Source: Massiliimalia massiliensis
GTDB lineage: Bacteria > Bacillota > Clostridia > Oscillospirales > Ruminococcaceae
Assembly: GCF_900155615.1 (NCBI RefSeq)
Contig: NZ_FUHT01000003.1
Span: forward strand, 1-64,000
Direction of reading: 5' to 3'
Length of the DNA: 64,000 bases
Shown piece by piece: positions 46,934 through 55,032 of the stretch. Position 1 is the stretch's first letter. Every line of letters starts with the position of its first letter. The notes beneath the pieces were generated by a model that searched no databases, was not told where the DNA came from, and saw nothing but the letters and a program-made list of their open reading frames with translations. Made by a program: the position numbers and the translations under genes.

Positions 46934-47083
46934 TTAAAGTAATAAAAAAACACATAACAATAAAGACAATACAACATTGTCCTCTGCTATGTGTATGAAA
47001 AAACCTTTAGCGGGATGATAAAAGCCGATTATTGTGCTTCTTCGATTAGGAGGCTCTGCGTCAGGGCCAGAAGGGGCATCCAC
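46934..47083 (-). CDS. Acidic/proline-rich leader peptide of corC-like gene
   Basis: 49 codons starting GTG six bases after AAGGATGTGAG, a strong ribosome site. The N-terminus reads M-DAPSGPDAEPPNRR, then a hydrophobic tail. The ORF runs in frame through the terminator hairpin and stops at 46934, beyond the T-run. Acidic and proline codons just after a start destabilise ribosomes at low Mg2+, as known for MgtL. An overlapping frame (ATG 47080, 16 codons, MPLLALTQ...) is an alternative. Confidence 0.6.
   Translation of the reverse strand: MDAPSGPDAEPPNRRSTIIGFYHPAKGFFIHIAEDNVVLSLLLCVFLLL
46942..46996 (-). terminator. Attenuator-type terminator in corC leader
   Basis: Outer stem ACACATAGCA / TGTTATGTGT and inner stem GACAAT / ATTGTC, then seven T, all inside the leader ORF and about 70 bases before the corC-like start codon. 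Confidence 0.8.
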
Positions 47084-47111
47084 TACGATCTCACATCCTT
47101 TCATGAAAAAT

Positions 47112-47140
47112 AGTATAAGAGATTTTTGGGATTCAGTCAA
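47112..47140 (-). promoter_or_regulatory. Promoter of corC leader
   Basis: TTGACT (47135-47140), 17 bp, TATACT (47112-47117). Predicted transcript start near 47105, about 22 nt before the leader GTG. Confidence 0.75.
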
Positions 47141-47275
47141 GTAAAAAGGATGCAAAGTCCTTGTTTGGATGCTAAAGCTCTTTAGGACTGGCTGCGTCAA
47201 TAGGGAAGATTTGTCTCCTGCGCCTATCTCAAGAGGATAACACATAGGTTTGGAATAAAAAAGCCGCCCTGTCTG

Positions 47276-47320
47276 TTCATATCGCTTTATTTTTGCGTGC
47301 GGAGCGGTTTGATAACATTT
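47276..47320 (+). repeat. Direct repeat, island left end
   Basis: TTCATATCGCTTTA, 16 bases, then GGTTTGATAACATTT. The same two blocks, 3 bases apart, recur at 55033-55064 in the same orientation. Together they bracket the redox island exactly. Confidence 0.6.
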
Positions 47321-47374
47321 GCGGCGCTTACTATTCTCTGTGCACGTCGGCAAGTGCTGGCGGATAATCCTTTG

Positions 47375-47638
47375 TTAGGTCACGTCAAATTCTTGTCCGT
47401 CTATTGTCAGCTTCACTTTTTGTTCTCCTGTTTCGGGTGCTTCTGTATTGCTTGACGATGATTTCGGCTCTTGCGGATTAGTTGATTGATTTTCTGAAAC
47501 TTCATCGTTGTTTTGTATGTCCGACTGCTCCTGTCTGGAACTTGGCTCGGAAACATGCGGTTTGACTTGCTGACCTGCACAAGCGGAAAGACCGAAACAC
47601 AGCAGTACACCTAAAACGATTAAAACAACTTTTTTCAT
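47375..47638 (-). pseudogene. Truncated lipoprotein (cyclophilin-like domain lost)
   Basis: 87 residues. A good signal with lipobox LSAC (C20) and an Asn/Ser/Glu-rich linker lead into KVKLTIDGQEFDVT and stop. That ending looks like the first strand of the cyclophilin-like domain found in lipoproteins of related clusters, with the remaining 100 or so residues missing. The stop lies 55 bases from the left direct repeat. Its ATG overlaps the DUF4405 stop (ATGA). It may still be made as a short lipoprotein. Confidence 0.55.
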
Positions 47639-48327
47639 TGCTGTTCCTCCGATTTCTTTCTTAATTTTCGTATCATCTTTGTGCAGTAATGGGCAATAAA
47701 GACGCAAAGTCCCATAAGCGCGAGATAATCTATGGTAAACAAAATTTTCGATTCGCTGTAATCCAAAAATACAAATTCAGATTTCAGCAGCAGATAAGTC
47801 GAAAAATCTCTGTTGATAAACGCCCGCACACCATATCCGGCAATCATCAATCCGGCAATAAAAGCAACGATACTGCGGATTTTTGACTTGTTTTTTAGTC
47901 CTGCCGCCTTTCGAAACATTCCCAAAATCATATTCCAGTGCAGACCTAAATGCAGGCTGATAAGAATATAGCCCCAATATGCACCGAGAATATGAAGCCT
48001 CCGAGCTAACGATATACCGCCAATTGACGGCAAGAAATCAAACACATAGCGTGACATCACAATGCCGCTGTACATTTGAGCAAGCATAGAAACAAGCACA
48101 AGAATATCAATACAGAGCGTTAAAATACGTATTGTGTTGTACTTTCCCTTAAATAAGGATTTATACCAATACCCGTTCAAAATGTGGTGAGCAATAAAAA
48201 GGAACAGCATTCCTGCGCCTACCCATTCGTGGAGCGCTTCTCCCCACAAATGATAGCCCATTAAGAAAAGCAGTGCCAGCGTCATGAAAATATCAACAGA
48301 TAATTTGATAACAACTTTCAGCTTCAT
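47635..48327 (-). CDS. DUF4405 membrane protein, cytochrome b-like
   Basis: 230 residues with four to six hydrophobic helices. Histidines within or next to helices (H26, H33, H47, H48, H112, H126, H130) are arranged as in membrane b-type cytochromes, so heme binding is plausible. DUF4405 proteins often occur with flavodoxins and FMN-binding proteins. It overlaps the upstream CMD gene by four bases. In this operon it could move electrons between cytosol and the surface flavodoxins (inference). Confidence 0.82.
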   Translation of the reverse strand: MKLKVVIKLSVDIFMTLALLFLMGYHLWGEALHEWVGAGMLFLFIAHHILNGYWYKSLFKGKYNTIRILTLCIDILVLVSMLAQMYSGIVMSRYVFDFLPSIGGISLARRLHILGAYWGYILISLHLGLHWNMILGMFRKAAGLKNKSKIRSIVAFIAGLMIAGYGVRAFINRDFSTYLLLKSEFVFLDYSESKILFTIDYLALMGLCVFIAHYCTKMIRKLRKKSEEQQ

Positions 48328-49010
48328 TCCTCCACCGCCTTACCCACACAGGAAATCGCATTTAGGCTGCGGGGATAACCGGTATACGGCAAACACTGTG
48401 AAACGACCTTAATCAAAAAGGTCTTATCGTTTCCCATCTTGATATTTCCTTTGGAATGGACGATAAGCTGCGGTTCACAGCCGCCCTGCGCCATAAGAAA
48501 GCAAAAGGTAATAAGTTCACGCTCCGCAAGGGTTAGACCCTTTCGGGTGTAGTAGTCGCCAAAGCAGTTTGCCGCCAGCCAGCGATTGATATGGCCCGCT
48601 TTCCAAGCCTCTTTCATTTGTTCTCCGAAGATTTCCGCCTGCGCTTCAATTCCCTTTTCAAGCCGGTTGTCAAGGGTAGTCGTCGCCTGCCCGTCAAGAG
48701 GAAGTTTAACGCCTCGCTCTGCAAATACTTTATTTGTAATATTCAGAAACGGCAGCATTCTGCCAAAACCCAAATAGTCGGTTGCCTGATAAACAATTTC
48801 CTTTGCAATAATCGGCGTGATACCGTTCTCTAACGCTTTGGGAAGCGTTTCTCTGTATGCGTCTACACCTTGGCAGCCAATCAGTGCCGCCAAAATTGCC
48901 ATATAGCGTGTCTTTTCATCTAACTGCTGACTCTCTTCGTTTGGCACTTCGTTGAAAGCAAAATGCTCGAAGCGTTCTGCAAATTCGGGATCAGTGATAT
49001 GCAAATCCAT
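48324..49010 (-). CDS. Carboxymuconolactone decarboxylase family protein
   Basis: 228 residues with two CMD/AhpD-like helical units (about 35-110 and 135-220). The AhpD CXXC peroxidase motif is absent; single cysteines are in LIGCQG (about 47) and GGCEP (about 177). The second ATG (49010) has the better spacing to AAAGGGG. Family members handle lactones, peroxides or act as redox partners; the specific role is unknown. Part of the redox operon. Confidence 0.85.
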   Translation of the reverse strand: MDLHITDPEFAERFEHFAFNEVPNEESQQLDEKTRYMAILAALIGCQGVDAYRETLPKALENGITPIIAKEIVYQATDYLGFGRMLPFLNITNKVFAERGVKLPLDGQATTTLDNRLEKGIEAQAEIFGEQMKEAWKAGHINRWLAANCFGDYYTRKGLTLAERELITFCFLMAQGGCEPQLIVHSKGNIKMGNDKTFLIKVVSQCLPYTGYPRSLNAISCVGKAVEE

Positions 49011-49027
49011 TTTCATTTCCCCTTTCT

Positions 49028-50032
49028 TTATTTCTTCTCATTCAGCAGAATGACTCCCTGCTCCGGATTTTTGTCAATCGCACCTACGATTGGATGCGGC
49101 ACATATAGTTCCTCAAGAAGCGCGATGTCCTCGTTCGTCAGTTTTATACCAAATGCGCCGGCTGCGTCATCAAGATACTTTTCTTTTGTTGCGCCGATGA
49201 TAGGAGCGGTCACGCCTTTTGCCCACTGCCACGCAATAGCAATCTGAGACATTGTACAGTCATATTTTTTTGCAAGTTCTTCTACGCGCTTTACGATAAG
49301 AATATCCTGCTGTTCCATATGGTCATATTTTCCCTTTGCCACACGGTCGGTTTTTCCGCGGAGGGTATTGGACTGCCAGGTGTTTCTTGCCAAATGTCCG
49401 CCTGCAAGAGGGCTGTACGGCATTAGAGAGACATTCATCTGTCGGCAAATGGGAATCAACTCTTTTTCATCTTCTCTGTAAAGCAGATTGTAGTGATTTT
49501 CCATAGCGGAAAACGGCGTCCAGCCGTGTTCCTTTGCGGCAATCTGCATATTGTGGAATTGATAACCATACATCGCGGAAGCGCCGATTGCCCGAACCTT
49601 TCCTGCAACTACCAGAGAGTGCAGGGCCTCCATCGTTTCTTCAATCGGTGTATCATAATCAAATCTGTGGATGATATACAAATCGAGATAGTCCGTCCCC
49701 AGACGGGCAAGTGTTCCCTCAATCTCTCGCAGAATTGCTTTTTGGGAAAGCCGCCCTTCGTTAAAATATACCTTTGAGGCAAGCACGACCTTGTCTCTTG
49801 CGATATTCTTTTTGATTGCCCGTCCAAGATATTCTTCACTGGTGCCTGCTGAATATCCATTGGCAGTGTCGAAGAAGTTGATACCGAGATCCAGTGCGTG
49901 CTGAATCATTGCTTCGCTTCGTTCTTCATCCAAAGTCCAGTCGTGCATCGTTCCGGCTTTTCCGAAGCTCATACAACCGACGCACAGTTTTGACACCTCT
50001 ATATCTGAATTTCCTAATTTTGTGTATTCCAT
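49028..50032 (-). CDS. Aldo/keto reductase
   Basis: 334-residue TIM-barrel NADPH-dependent oxidoreductase. Catalytic tetrad: Asp and Tyr in FFDTANGYS (about 54-60), Lys in LASKVYF (about 86) and His in IIHRFD (about 123). It resembles the YajO/Tas-like group reducing aldehydes or ketones. It follows the frameshifted tautomerase after 11 bases. Confidence 0.93.
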   Translation of the reverse strand: MEYTKLGNSDIEVSKLCVGCMSFGKAGTMHDWTLDEERSEAMIQHALDLGINFFDTANGYSAGTSEEYLGRAIKKNIARDKVVLASKVYFNEGRLSQKAILREIEGTLARLGTDYLDLYIIHRFDYDTPIEETMEALHSLVVAGKVRAIGASAMYGYQFHNMQIAAKEHGWTPFSAMENHYNLLYREDEKELIPICRQMNVSLMPYSPLAGGHLARNTWQSNTLRGKTDRVAKGKYDHMEQQDILIVKRVEELAKKYDCTMSQIAIAWQWAKGVTAPIIGATKEKYLDDAAGAFGIKLTNEDIALLEELYVPHPIVGAIDKNPEQGVILLNEKK

Positions 50033-50043
50033 AAAAAATCTCC

Positions 50044-50252
50044 TTATACGCCCGGCTCTACAAACATCTTTTTATCTTTCAAGCGTTCCATATGGGCAGC
50101 CCATTCTTCCTTTTCGACCTCTTCAATCGACACCGAAACGAATTTCTCATCAATGTTCAGTTCCTTTGCCAGGAACTGCTGAACCTTAACGGCTATCTCT
50201 TTTTTGCCGTATCGTCCCGTCCGGGAATCATCATAATATCAATATGCGGCAT
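50044..50252 (-). pseudogene. 4-oxalocrotonate tautomerase-like, one-base frame break
   Basis: The ORF starts MPHIDIMMIPGRDD (catalytic Pro2, PptA-like) after GGAGGCAGC and reaches TAG after 19 codons. A -1 shift at 50199-50205 (GC A AAA AAG) restores a complete 69-residue tautomerase ending FVEPGV, TAA at 50044. The break is therefore either a one-base loss in a homopolymer or a programmed -1 frameshift on the canonical A AAA AAG heptamer. Confidence 0.75.
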
Positions 50253-50274
50253 AACGCTGCCTCCTTATTTTTAT

Positions 50275-50742
50275 TCAAAAGCGATTCGCCCAAGTTTCCA
50301 ACTCCTGCTCTGATACATGGTTGAGCATTTTGCCTCTTTCCCAATTTGCATACGGACAGAGAGGAATCAGCACTTCTGCGGTTTTACCCAGCCCGCTGCC
50401 GCCGGAAGTAGCAAAGGGGACGATTGTTTTGCCAGAAAGATCATAGCTTTCCACAAAGGTGTTGATAATGGTTGGCGCGACATACCACCAAATCGGGAAA
50501 CCGATAAATATGGTATCGTAGTCCTCTATATTAGAAATCTGTTCGGCGATTTCGGGACGGGAAGCGGGATTGTTCATCTCAACAGAGCTGCGGCTTTTTT
50601 TATTCGTCCAGTCAAGATCGGCACGGGTATAGGGAACAGCAGGCTTAATTTCAAAGAGATCGGCGCCGGCCGCCTTTGCCAAACGCTCTGCGGCACTTTT
50701 GGTGACGCCGCTCGCCGAAAAATATGCAACTAATTTTTTCAT
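50275..50742 (-). CDS. Cytosolic flavodoxin
   Basis: 155 residues starting MKKLVAYFSASGVTK; TTGGAGGAAAAATAAG precedes ATG. The FMN phosphate loop is SASGVTKSAAE (about 9-19), and GFPIWWYVAPT (about 84) stacks on the isoalloxazine ring. No signal peptide. It belongs to the flavodoxin_4-like group common in gut Clostridia. It shares the WW motif with the two surface lipoproteins upstream, from which it probably arose by duplication. Confidence 0.9.
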   Translation of the reverse strand: MKKLVAYFSASGVTKSAAERLAKAAGADLFEIKPAVPYTRADLDWTNKKSRSSVEMNNPASRPEIAEQISNIEDYDTIFIGFPIWWYVAPTIINTFVESYDLSGKTIVPFATSGGSGLGKTAEVLIPLCPYANWERGKMLNHVSEQELETWANRF

Positions 50743-50743
50743 C

Positions 50744-51187
50744 TTATTTTTCCTCCAACTTGTTATATTCTTCATCGCTCACAGGCTCGCACCACTCATT
50801 CGAGGTGTCCTCGCCCGGTACTTCCACGGCAATATGCGAAAACCAACTATCCTTTTTTGCTCCGTGCCAGTGCTTCACCTCCGCCGGAATGGTAATGACC
50901 GTCCCTGCGGTGAGAGAAACCGGCGTTTTGTTTTCCTCTTGATACCAGCCCTCGCCGGCAGTACAGATAAGAAGCTGACCGCCGCCGCTTTTGGCGTGAT
51001 GAATATGCCAGTTATTGCGGCAGCCTGGTTCAAAGGTCACATTGGCAAGAAACAATGCTGTTTCCTGCGGATTTGTCAGCGGGTTCAAAAAGGATTCGCC
51101 GGTAAAATACTGTGCAAAGGCTTCGTTGGGATTTCCTGTCCCAAACACATTCATTGCTTCAAACTGTTTTTTATCTGTCACTTTCAT
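50744..51187 (-). CDS. Cupin domain protein
   Basis: 147-residue single-domain cupin. Metal-ligand motif 1 is NWHIHHAKSGGGQLL (about 59-73) and motif 2 lies around PAEVKHWHGA (about 101-110). Related proteins are annotated as carboxymuconolactone-decarboxylase-associated cupins and occur with flavodoxins and AKRs. Two bases separate it from the flavodoxin gene. Confidence 0.87.
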   Translation of the reverse strand: MKVTDKKQFEAMNVFGTGNPNEAFAQYFTGESFLNPLTNPQETALFLANVTFEPGCRNNWHIHHAKSGGGQLLICTAGEGWYQEENKTPVSLTAGTVITIPAEVKHWHGAKKDSWFSHIAVEVPGEDTSNEWCEPVSDEEYNKLEEK

Positions 51188-51203
51188 TGATCATATCTCC
51201 CTT

Positions 51204-52649
51204 TTATTGGATTCCGTTGCTATTCAGCCATTCGGACACATCACCCGAAAGCTCCGAGCCGCCCGAATAGTGAATAGAAAGAGCTTCTCCCATTGCAGCG
51301 TTTGGCGCAAGTTTAGCGATAGCCGTCAAACTCTGTCCGAACCGGCCGCCGCCGTGGGAGCAGAACGGAAGTATCGTTTTACCTGAAAAATCATATTCTT
51401 CAAGGAAAGACGCAACCGGCATAGGAATAGAAGCCCACCAGTTGGGATAGCCGATCATAACAATATCGTACTCGTCCATATTGTCTATGTGATTTGCAAG
51501 TTCGGGCCGGGCCTGTGCGTTTTGATCCCGCTGCGCCTCGTCCAAAACGGTATTGTAGTCGCTTGAGTAAGGATTTACCATTGTGATTTCAAAGATATCT
51601 GCACCCGTCTGGCTTTGGATTTCCTCGGCGATGCCCTCTGTATTGCCTCCCCACGAGAAATAAGCGATCAAGATTTTACCGTTTCCGTCAGCGGATGTAT
51701 TTTGTGCTCCTGTGCCTGAAACGCTGCCGGAACCGGGAGCCGCATTTAACACCAAGCGAATACCGAGATTAAAGCTGCCTTTATTTTGTTCCAGTGTCGC
51801 GCGGTATGCCGAGCGCATATTTTTAGCGAAATCATTCCAGCCGCCGCCCCGGTAAACCCGAAGCGTGCCGGAGGCAGGACCGGCGGGGTTGGTTTGTTCA
51901 TCAGCGGAATAGTCGCCGTAATAATCCCAAACCCATTCGCCTACATTGCCGTGCATATTGTAAAGCCCGTAAGGGTTTTCGGAAAAGCTGTCTACCGGGA
52001 CAGTGGTTTGTCTGTATTCGCCGGGTTTTATCTGCAGATTGCCCTGTGAAAAATAATTGTCCTCTATTTCATAAGGGTAATGCCCGTAATAGTTTGCATC
52101 CTCTGCGCTCGGTGAATTTTCCATATAAAACGGCGTACTCGTACCGGCACGGCAGGCATATTCCCATTCCGCCTCGGTGGGCAGGCGGTAGCCGTTTGCG
52201 CTCCTGTCCCAAGAAACATTCTGACCGTTGATTGTATAGACGGGGGTTAAGCCGTCCCTTTCACTTCGGATGTTGCAGTAGGCTGCTGCGTCGAGCCAGG
52301 AGATGTTTTCCACAGGCAGGTTATCTCCTTTGAAATTGCTCGGGTTACTGCCTGTGATTTCTTTATATTCTTTTTGTGTCAGCTCATATTTGCTCATATA
52401 GAAATCGCTGACAGTAACCGGATGCTGTGTTTCATCGGCACTGCGCCACGCCTCGGATTCGGGGCTGCCCATTTGGAACGAGCCGCCCTTTATTAAAACA
52501 AAGTTTTCGGGTACTTGCATATCAGTTACCTCCAGAGAATTGCTTGCAGACGGCTGCTGTGAACTTGTGCCGGGATTTTCTGACTGACCGCAAGCTGCCA
52601 GAGAGAAAATAAAGGACAGCGATAAAAGCAGAGATATCGTTTTTCTCAT
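51204..52649 (-). CDS. Lipoprotein: FGE-like domain fused to flavodoxin
   Basis: 481 residues starting MRKTISLL after AAGGAG. Lipobox LAAC (C20). Residues about 44-310 are a formylglycine-generating-enzyme/SUMF1 domain (FQMGSPESEAWRS, RLPTEAEWEYACRAG, GNVGEWVWD, RVYRGGGW). Residues about 338-480 are a flavodoxin domain with SWGGNTEG and GYPNWWASIP. Both domains face outside the membrane. Flavodoxins are normally cytosolic, so the fusion is unusual. FGE-domain function (oxidation of a Cys, C-lectin-like binding) is uncertain. Confidence 0.88.
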   Translation of the reverse strand: MRKTISLLLSLSFIFSLAACGQSENPGTSSQQPSASNSLEVTDMQVPENFVLIKGGSFQMGSPESEAWRSADETQHPVTVSDFYMSKYELTQKEYKEITGSNPSNFKGDNLPVENISWLDAAAYCNIRSERDGLTPVYTINGQNVSWDRSANGYRLPTEAEWEYACRAGTSTPFYMENSPSAEDANYYGHYPYEIEDNYFSQGNLQIKPGEYRQTTVPVDSFSENPYGLYNMHGNVGEWVWDYYGDYSADEQTNPAGPASGTLRVYRGGGWNDFAKNMRSAYRATLEQNKGSFNLGIRLVLNAAPGSGSVSGTGAQNTSADGNGKILIAYFSWGGNTEGIAEEIQSQTGADIFEITMVNPYSSDYNTVLDEAQRDQNAQARPELANHIDNMDEYDIVMIGYPNWWASIPMPVASFLEEYDFSGKTILPFCSHGGGRFGQSLTAIAKLAPNAAMGEALSIHYSGGSELSGDVSEWLNSNGIQ

Positions 52650-52660
52650 AAAATAACTCC

Positions 52661-53320
52661 TTATTTCGCCAGTCCTATGTTGTTCAGCCATTCGCTGACC
52701 GCGTCATCAGGATTGGAAGCGGAAGAACTGCCGATATGAAGTCCATCCGTTACCGTTGCATTCGGCTCAAGTCCCTTTACCTCGTTTACCGTGTTAGAAA
52801 GTCCGCTGCCGCCGCTGGTGCAGAACAGAGCAACCGTCTTGCCGGACAGATCGTAGGTATCGAAAAAGGTATAGAGGATCATCGGCATATCGCCCCACCA
52901 GTTCGGAAAACCTACATAGATCACATCGTATTGTTCAATGCTTTCAATGCTGCCCGAAATTGCCGGGCGGGCATTGCTTCGCTGTTCCTCCTGCGCTAAA
53001 TCCAAAACAGTATCATAATCATCGCTGTACGGTGTGGAGGGGACGATTTCAAAAATATCGGAATCTGTTTGGCTCTGAATCGACTTGGCGACATTCTCGG
53101 TGTTTCCCGACCAAGAAAAATAAACCACCAATGATTTAGAGTCTGTTTCGGTCGGCGCGGAAGAATCGTTTTGACTGTTTGATTCCTCCGAGGATGTAGA
53201 ATTTTGATTGCTTGATTGCTGTGGCGCAGAGGAAGAACTCTCATTATTCTTATTGTCGCTGCAAGCCGCAAAAGAGAGCAGCAGAGTGAGTACCATAAAG
53301 ATAGAAACTAATTTTTTCAT
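52661..53320 (-). CDS. Lipoprotein with flavodoxin domain
   Basis: 219 residues. Lipobox SFAAC (C20), Ser/Asn/Glu-rich linker (21-62), then a flavodoxin domain (about 63-219) with SWSGNTENVA for the FMN phosphate and GFPNWWGDMP near 145. Surface-exposed flavodoxin, close in sequence to the tail of the next gene's product, implying duplication. It overlaps the MerR stop by four bases. Confidence 0.9.
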   Translation of the reverse strand: MKKLVSIFMVLTLLLSFAACSDNKNNESSSSAPQQSSNQNSTSSEESNSQNDSSAPTETDSKSLVVYFSWSGNTENVAKSIQSQTDSDIFEIVPSTPYSDDYDTVLDLAQEEQRSNARPAISGSIESIEQYDVIYVGFPNWWGDMPMILYTFFDTYDLSGKTVALFCTSGGSGLSNTVNEVKGLEPNATVTDGLHIGSSSASNPDDAVSEWLNNIGLAK

Positions 53321-53694
53321 TTTACATTTCTCCTTTTCGTTTTATTTTTGTTCTGCGATTTCATTTCAAACCGCAGATAATCCAGCCGGTCTAATTGCCG
53401 TTCCTTAAAGTGGATTTCATCAAGCGTTCCGTTTCTTTTTGTTTCCAGCATTTTAAGCCGTTCTTCTTCACCGGATGTACCTTGCAGAAGCAGCTTCATA
53501 TACCTTTCCACCTCGGCGTTTGTGAATCCAATATCGTGGAGCGTCATAATGGTGCTGAGTCTTTCGATATCGCTGTCGTCGTATTGCCACGAGCCCATTA
53601 CCTTTTTTACCTCGCCGCACAGTCCCCAGCTTTCATATTCCTGCAATATCTTAACAGGGATGTTATATTTTTCACTTGCCTCAAAGATCGTCAT
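53317..53694 (-). CDS. MerR family regulator
   Basis: 125 residues starting MTIFEASEKYNIP; AAAGGAG five bases upstream selects this start. N-terminal winged helix (YEXWGL: ILQEYESWGLCG, then YDDSDIERL) and a short coiled-coil tail ending in a Lys/Arg/Asn-rich stretch. First gene of the redox operon and its likely regulator. The promoter must lie in 53695-53784. Confidence 0.85.
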   Translation of the reverse strand: MTIFEASEKYNIPVKILQEYESWGLCGEVKKVMGSWQYDDSDIERLSTIMTLHDIGFTNAEVERYMKLLLQGTSGEEERLKMLETKRNGTLDEIHFKERQLDRLDYLRFEMKSQNKNKTKRRNVK

Positions 53695-53723
53695 ATGAAC
53701 TCCTTTCCGGGTAAACAATAAAA

Positions 53724-53754
53724 TAAAGGTGCTCCGTCGTGGAACACCTTTATT
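53724..53754 (-). terminator. Terminator after lysR
   Basis: Stem AATAAAGGTG-TCC with small mismatch, T-rich on the minus strand. It isolates the LysR gene from the redox operon. Confidence 0.85.
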
Positions 53755-53784
53755 ATAAATTCGGTTCTTTGAAATGTCTAATAC

Positions 53785-54675
53785 TTATATTTTATCGCAA
53801 GATATGCCTTTTAAGTATTTTGTGGCGAAATCTATAAAGGTAGAGGTTGTAGCAGAAAATATCTGCTCCTTTTTCCACCCTAAGACCGTTGAAATCTCCA
53901 AAACGGGTTGCAATGGAATAAACCGTAGATTTTCATAGATGCAGTTAAGGTTGATACTAAGCATGACGCCTATATTTTCTTTGGCTAATACGGCTTCGTT
54001 GTAAGGTAAATTAGCGGTAGCTGCGATTTCTACCTGATCTTTATAATCACCAAGCCACTTTCCGATGCGGCTTTGATTGAAGTCGCCTGTTGCTGTCACA
54101 ATCGACATTCCTTTTAGATCTTCAGGAGTTATACTCTTTTTTTCAGAAAGCGGAGAATCACTCGGAACAAACACACCCCATTGTTCTTTAATTGGCATAC
54201 TGACAAAGTTATATTTACGCATATCAACGGGCTCTGACATCAAGCCTATGTCAAGAATTCCTCTTTCAATATAATCCCGAATGTTGTTCGCATTTCCGCT
54301 GTATATCTCATATTTTACATTTGGATATTTTTTGCGGAATTCTGCAATGATTTTCGCCAGATATTCTGTGGAACGAAATTCACCGCTGCCGATTGAAATG
54401 GAACCGGAGAGCGCTTCCTCTTTTTGCATAAAATCACGCTTTGTTTTATCTGCCAAAGATAAAATTTCCTGCGCACGGCGCTTTAATATCATGCCGTCCT
54501 CGGTTAAAATAATATTGTGATTACTGCGGACAAACAGCTTCACGCCAAGTTCCTGTTCTAAATCTGCAATTTGTCTTGACAGCGTTGGCTGTGTAACGTG
54601 AAGCTGCTGCGCCGCTTTTGTAAAGTTTTCTTCTCTTGCAACTGCCAAAAAATAATTTAATACACGAAGTTCCAT
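53785..54675 (-). CDS. LysR family transcriptional regulator
   Basis: 296 residues. N-terminal helix-turn-helix (about 1-60; FTKAAQQLHVTQPTLSRQIADLEQELG) and a C-terminal substrate-binding domain (about 90-290). The type is similar to gut clostridial LysR proteins next to oxidoreductase genes. Same strand as, and upstream of, the redox operon, but separated from it by a terminator. Its effector is unknown; it may sense a redox-active or aromatic compound handled by the operon. Confidence 0.92.
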   Translation of the reverse strand: MELRVLNYFLAVAREENFTKAAQQLHVTQPTLSRQIADLEQELGVKLFVRSNHNIILTEDGMILKRRAQEILSLADKTKRDFMQKEEALSGSISIGSGEFRSTEYLAKIIAEFRKKYPNVKYEIYSGNANNIRDYIERGILDIGLMSEPVDMRKYNFVSMPIKEQWGVFVPSDSPLSEKKSITPEDLKGMSIVTATGDFNQSRIGKWLGDYKDQVEIAATANLPYNEAVLAKENIGVMLSINLNCIYENLRFIPLQPVLEISTVLGWKKEQIFSATTSTFIDFATKYLKGISCDKI

Positions 54676-55032
54676 ATCAGCACCTCCGCATATAGTCTAA
54701 CATAAATCCGTTCCATTTTCAACATATCTAATCAACAGATATGCCTATTATGAATTTTATATACCAAGGCGTCTGATAAGCAAGGTATCTTAGTTGAAAT
54801 GGATACAAATAGTTTAAGGATTTCAGGGATTTTCCCTGATAAGTGTCTTTGCTGTATCACAAAGGCGATGCTTGCCGGTATATCGAATAGCGTTTTTTAT
54901 TTATTCTTAACTTTGAACAACCACAAAGAAAGTCTGCTGATTTTGCGGGACTTAGGCTGTTGTTTTCATTTGACATTTTTATTACCTCCAAATTATTTGA
55001 GTTATGTATTGCCCCGTGTTTCCTTATATCTT

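Noticed and set aside
47030-47100. Plus-strand resemblance to the start of a Mg2+ M-box riboswitch (GATTAGGAGGCTC)
   Set aside because: It lies on the strand opposite to the corC-like gene, and the internal M-box motifs are absent.
46934-47353. Full 139-codon ORF upstream of the corC-like gene as one protein
   Set aside because: Its first 80 or so codons lie upstream of the mapped promoter and look non-coding; only the last 49 codons have a ribosome site and are kept as a leader peptide.
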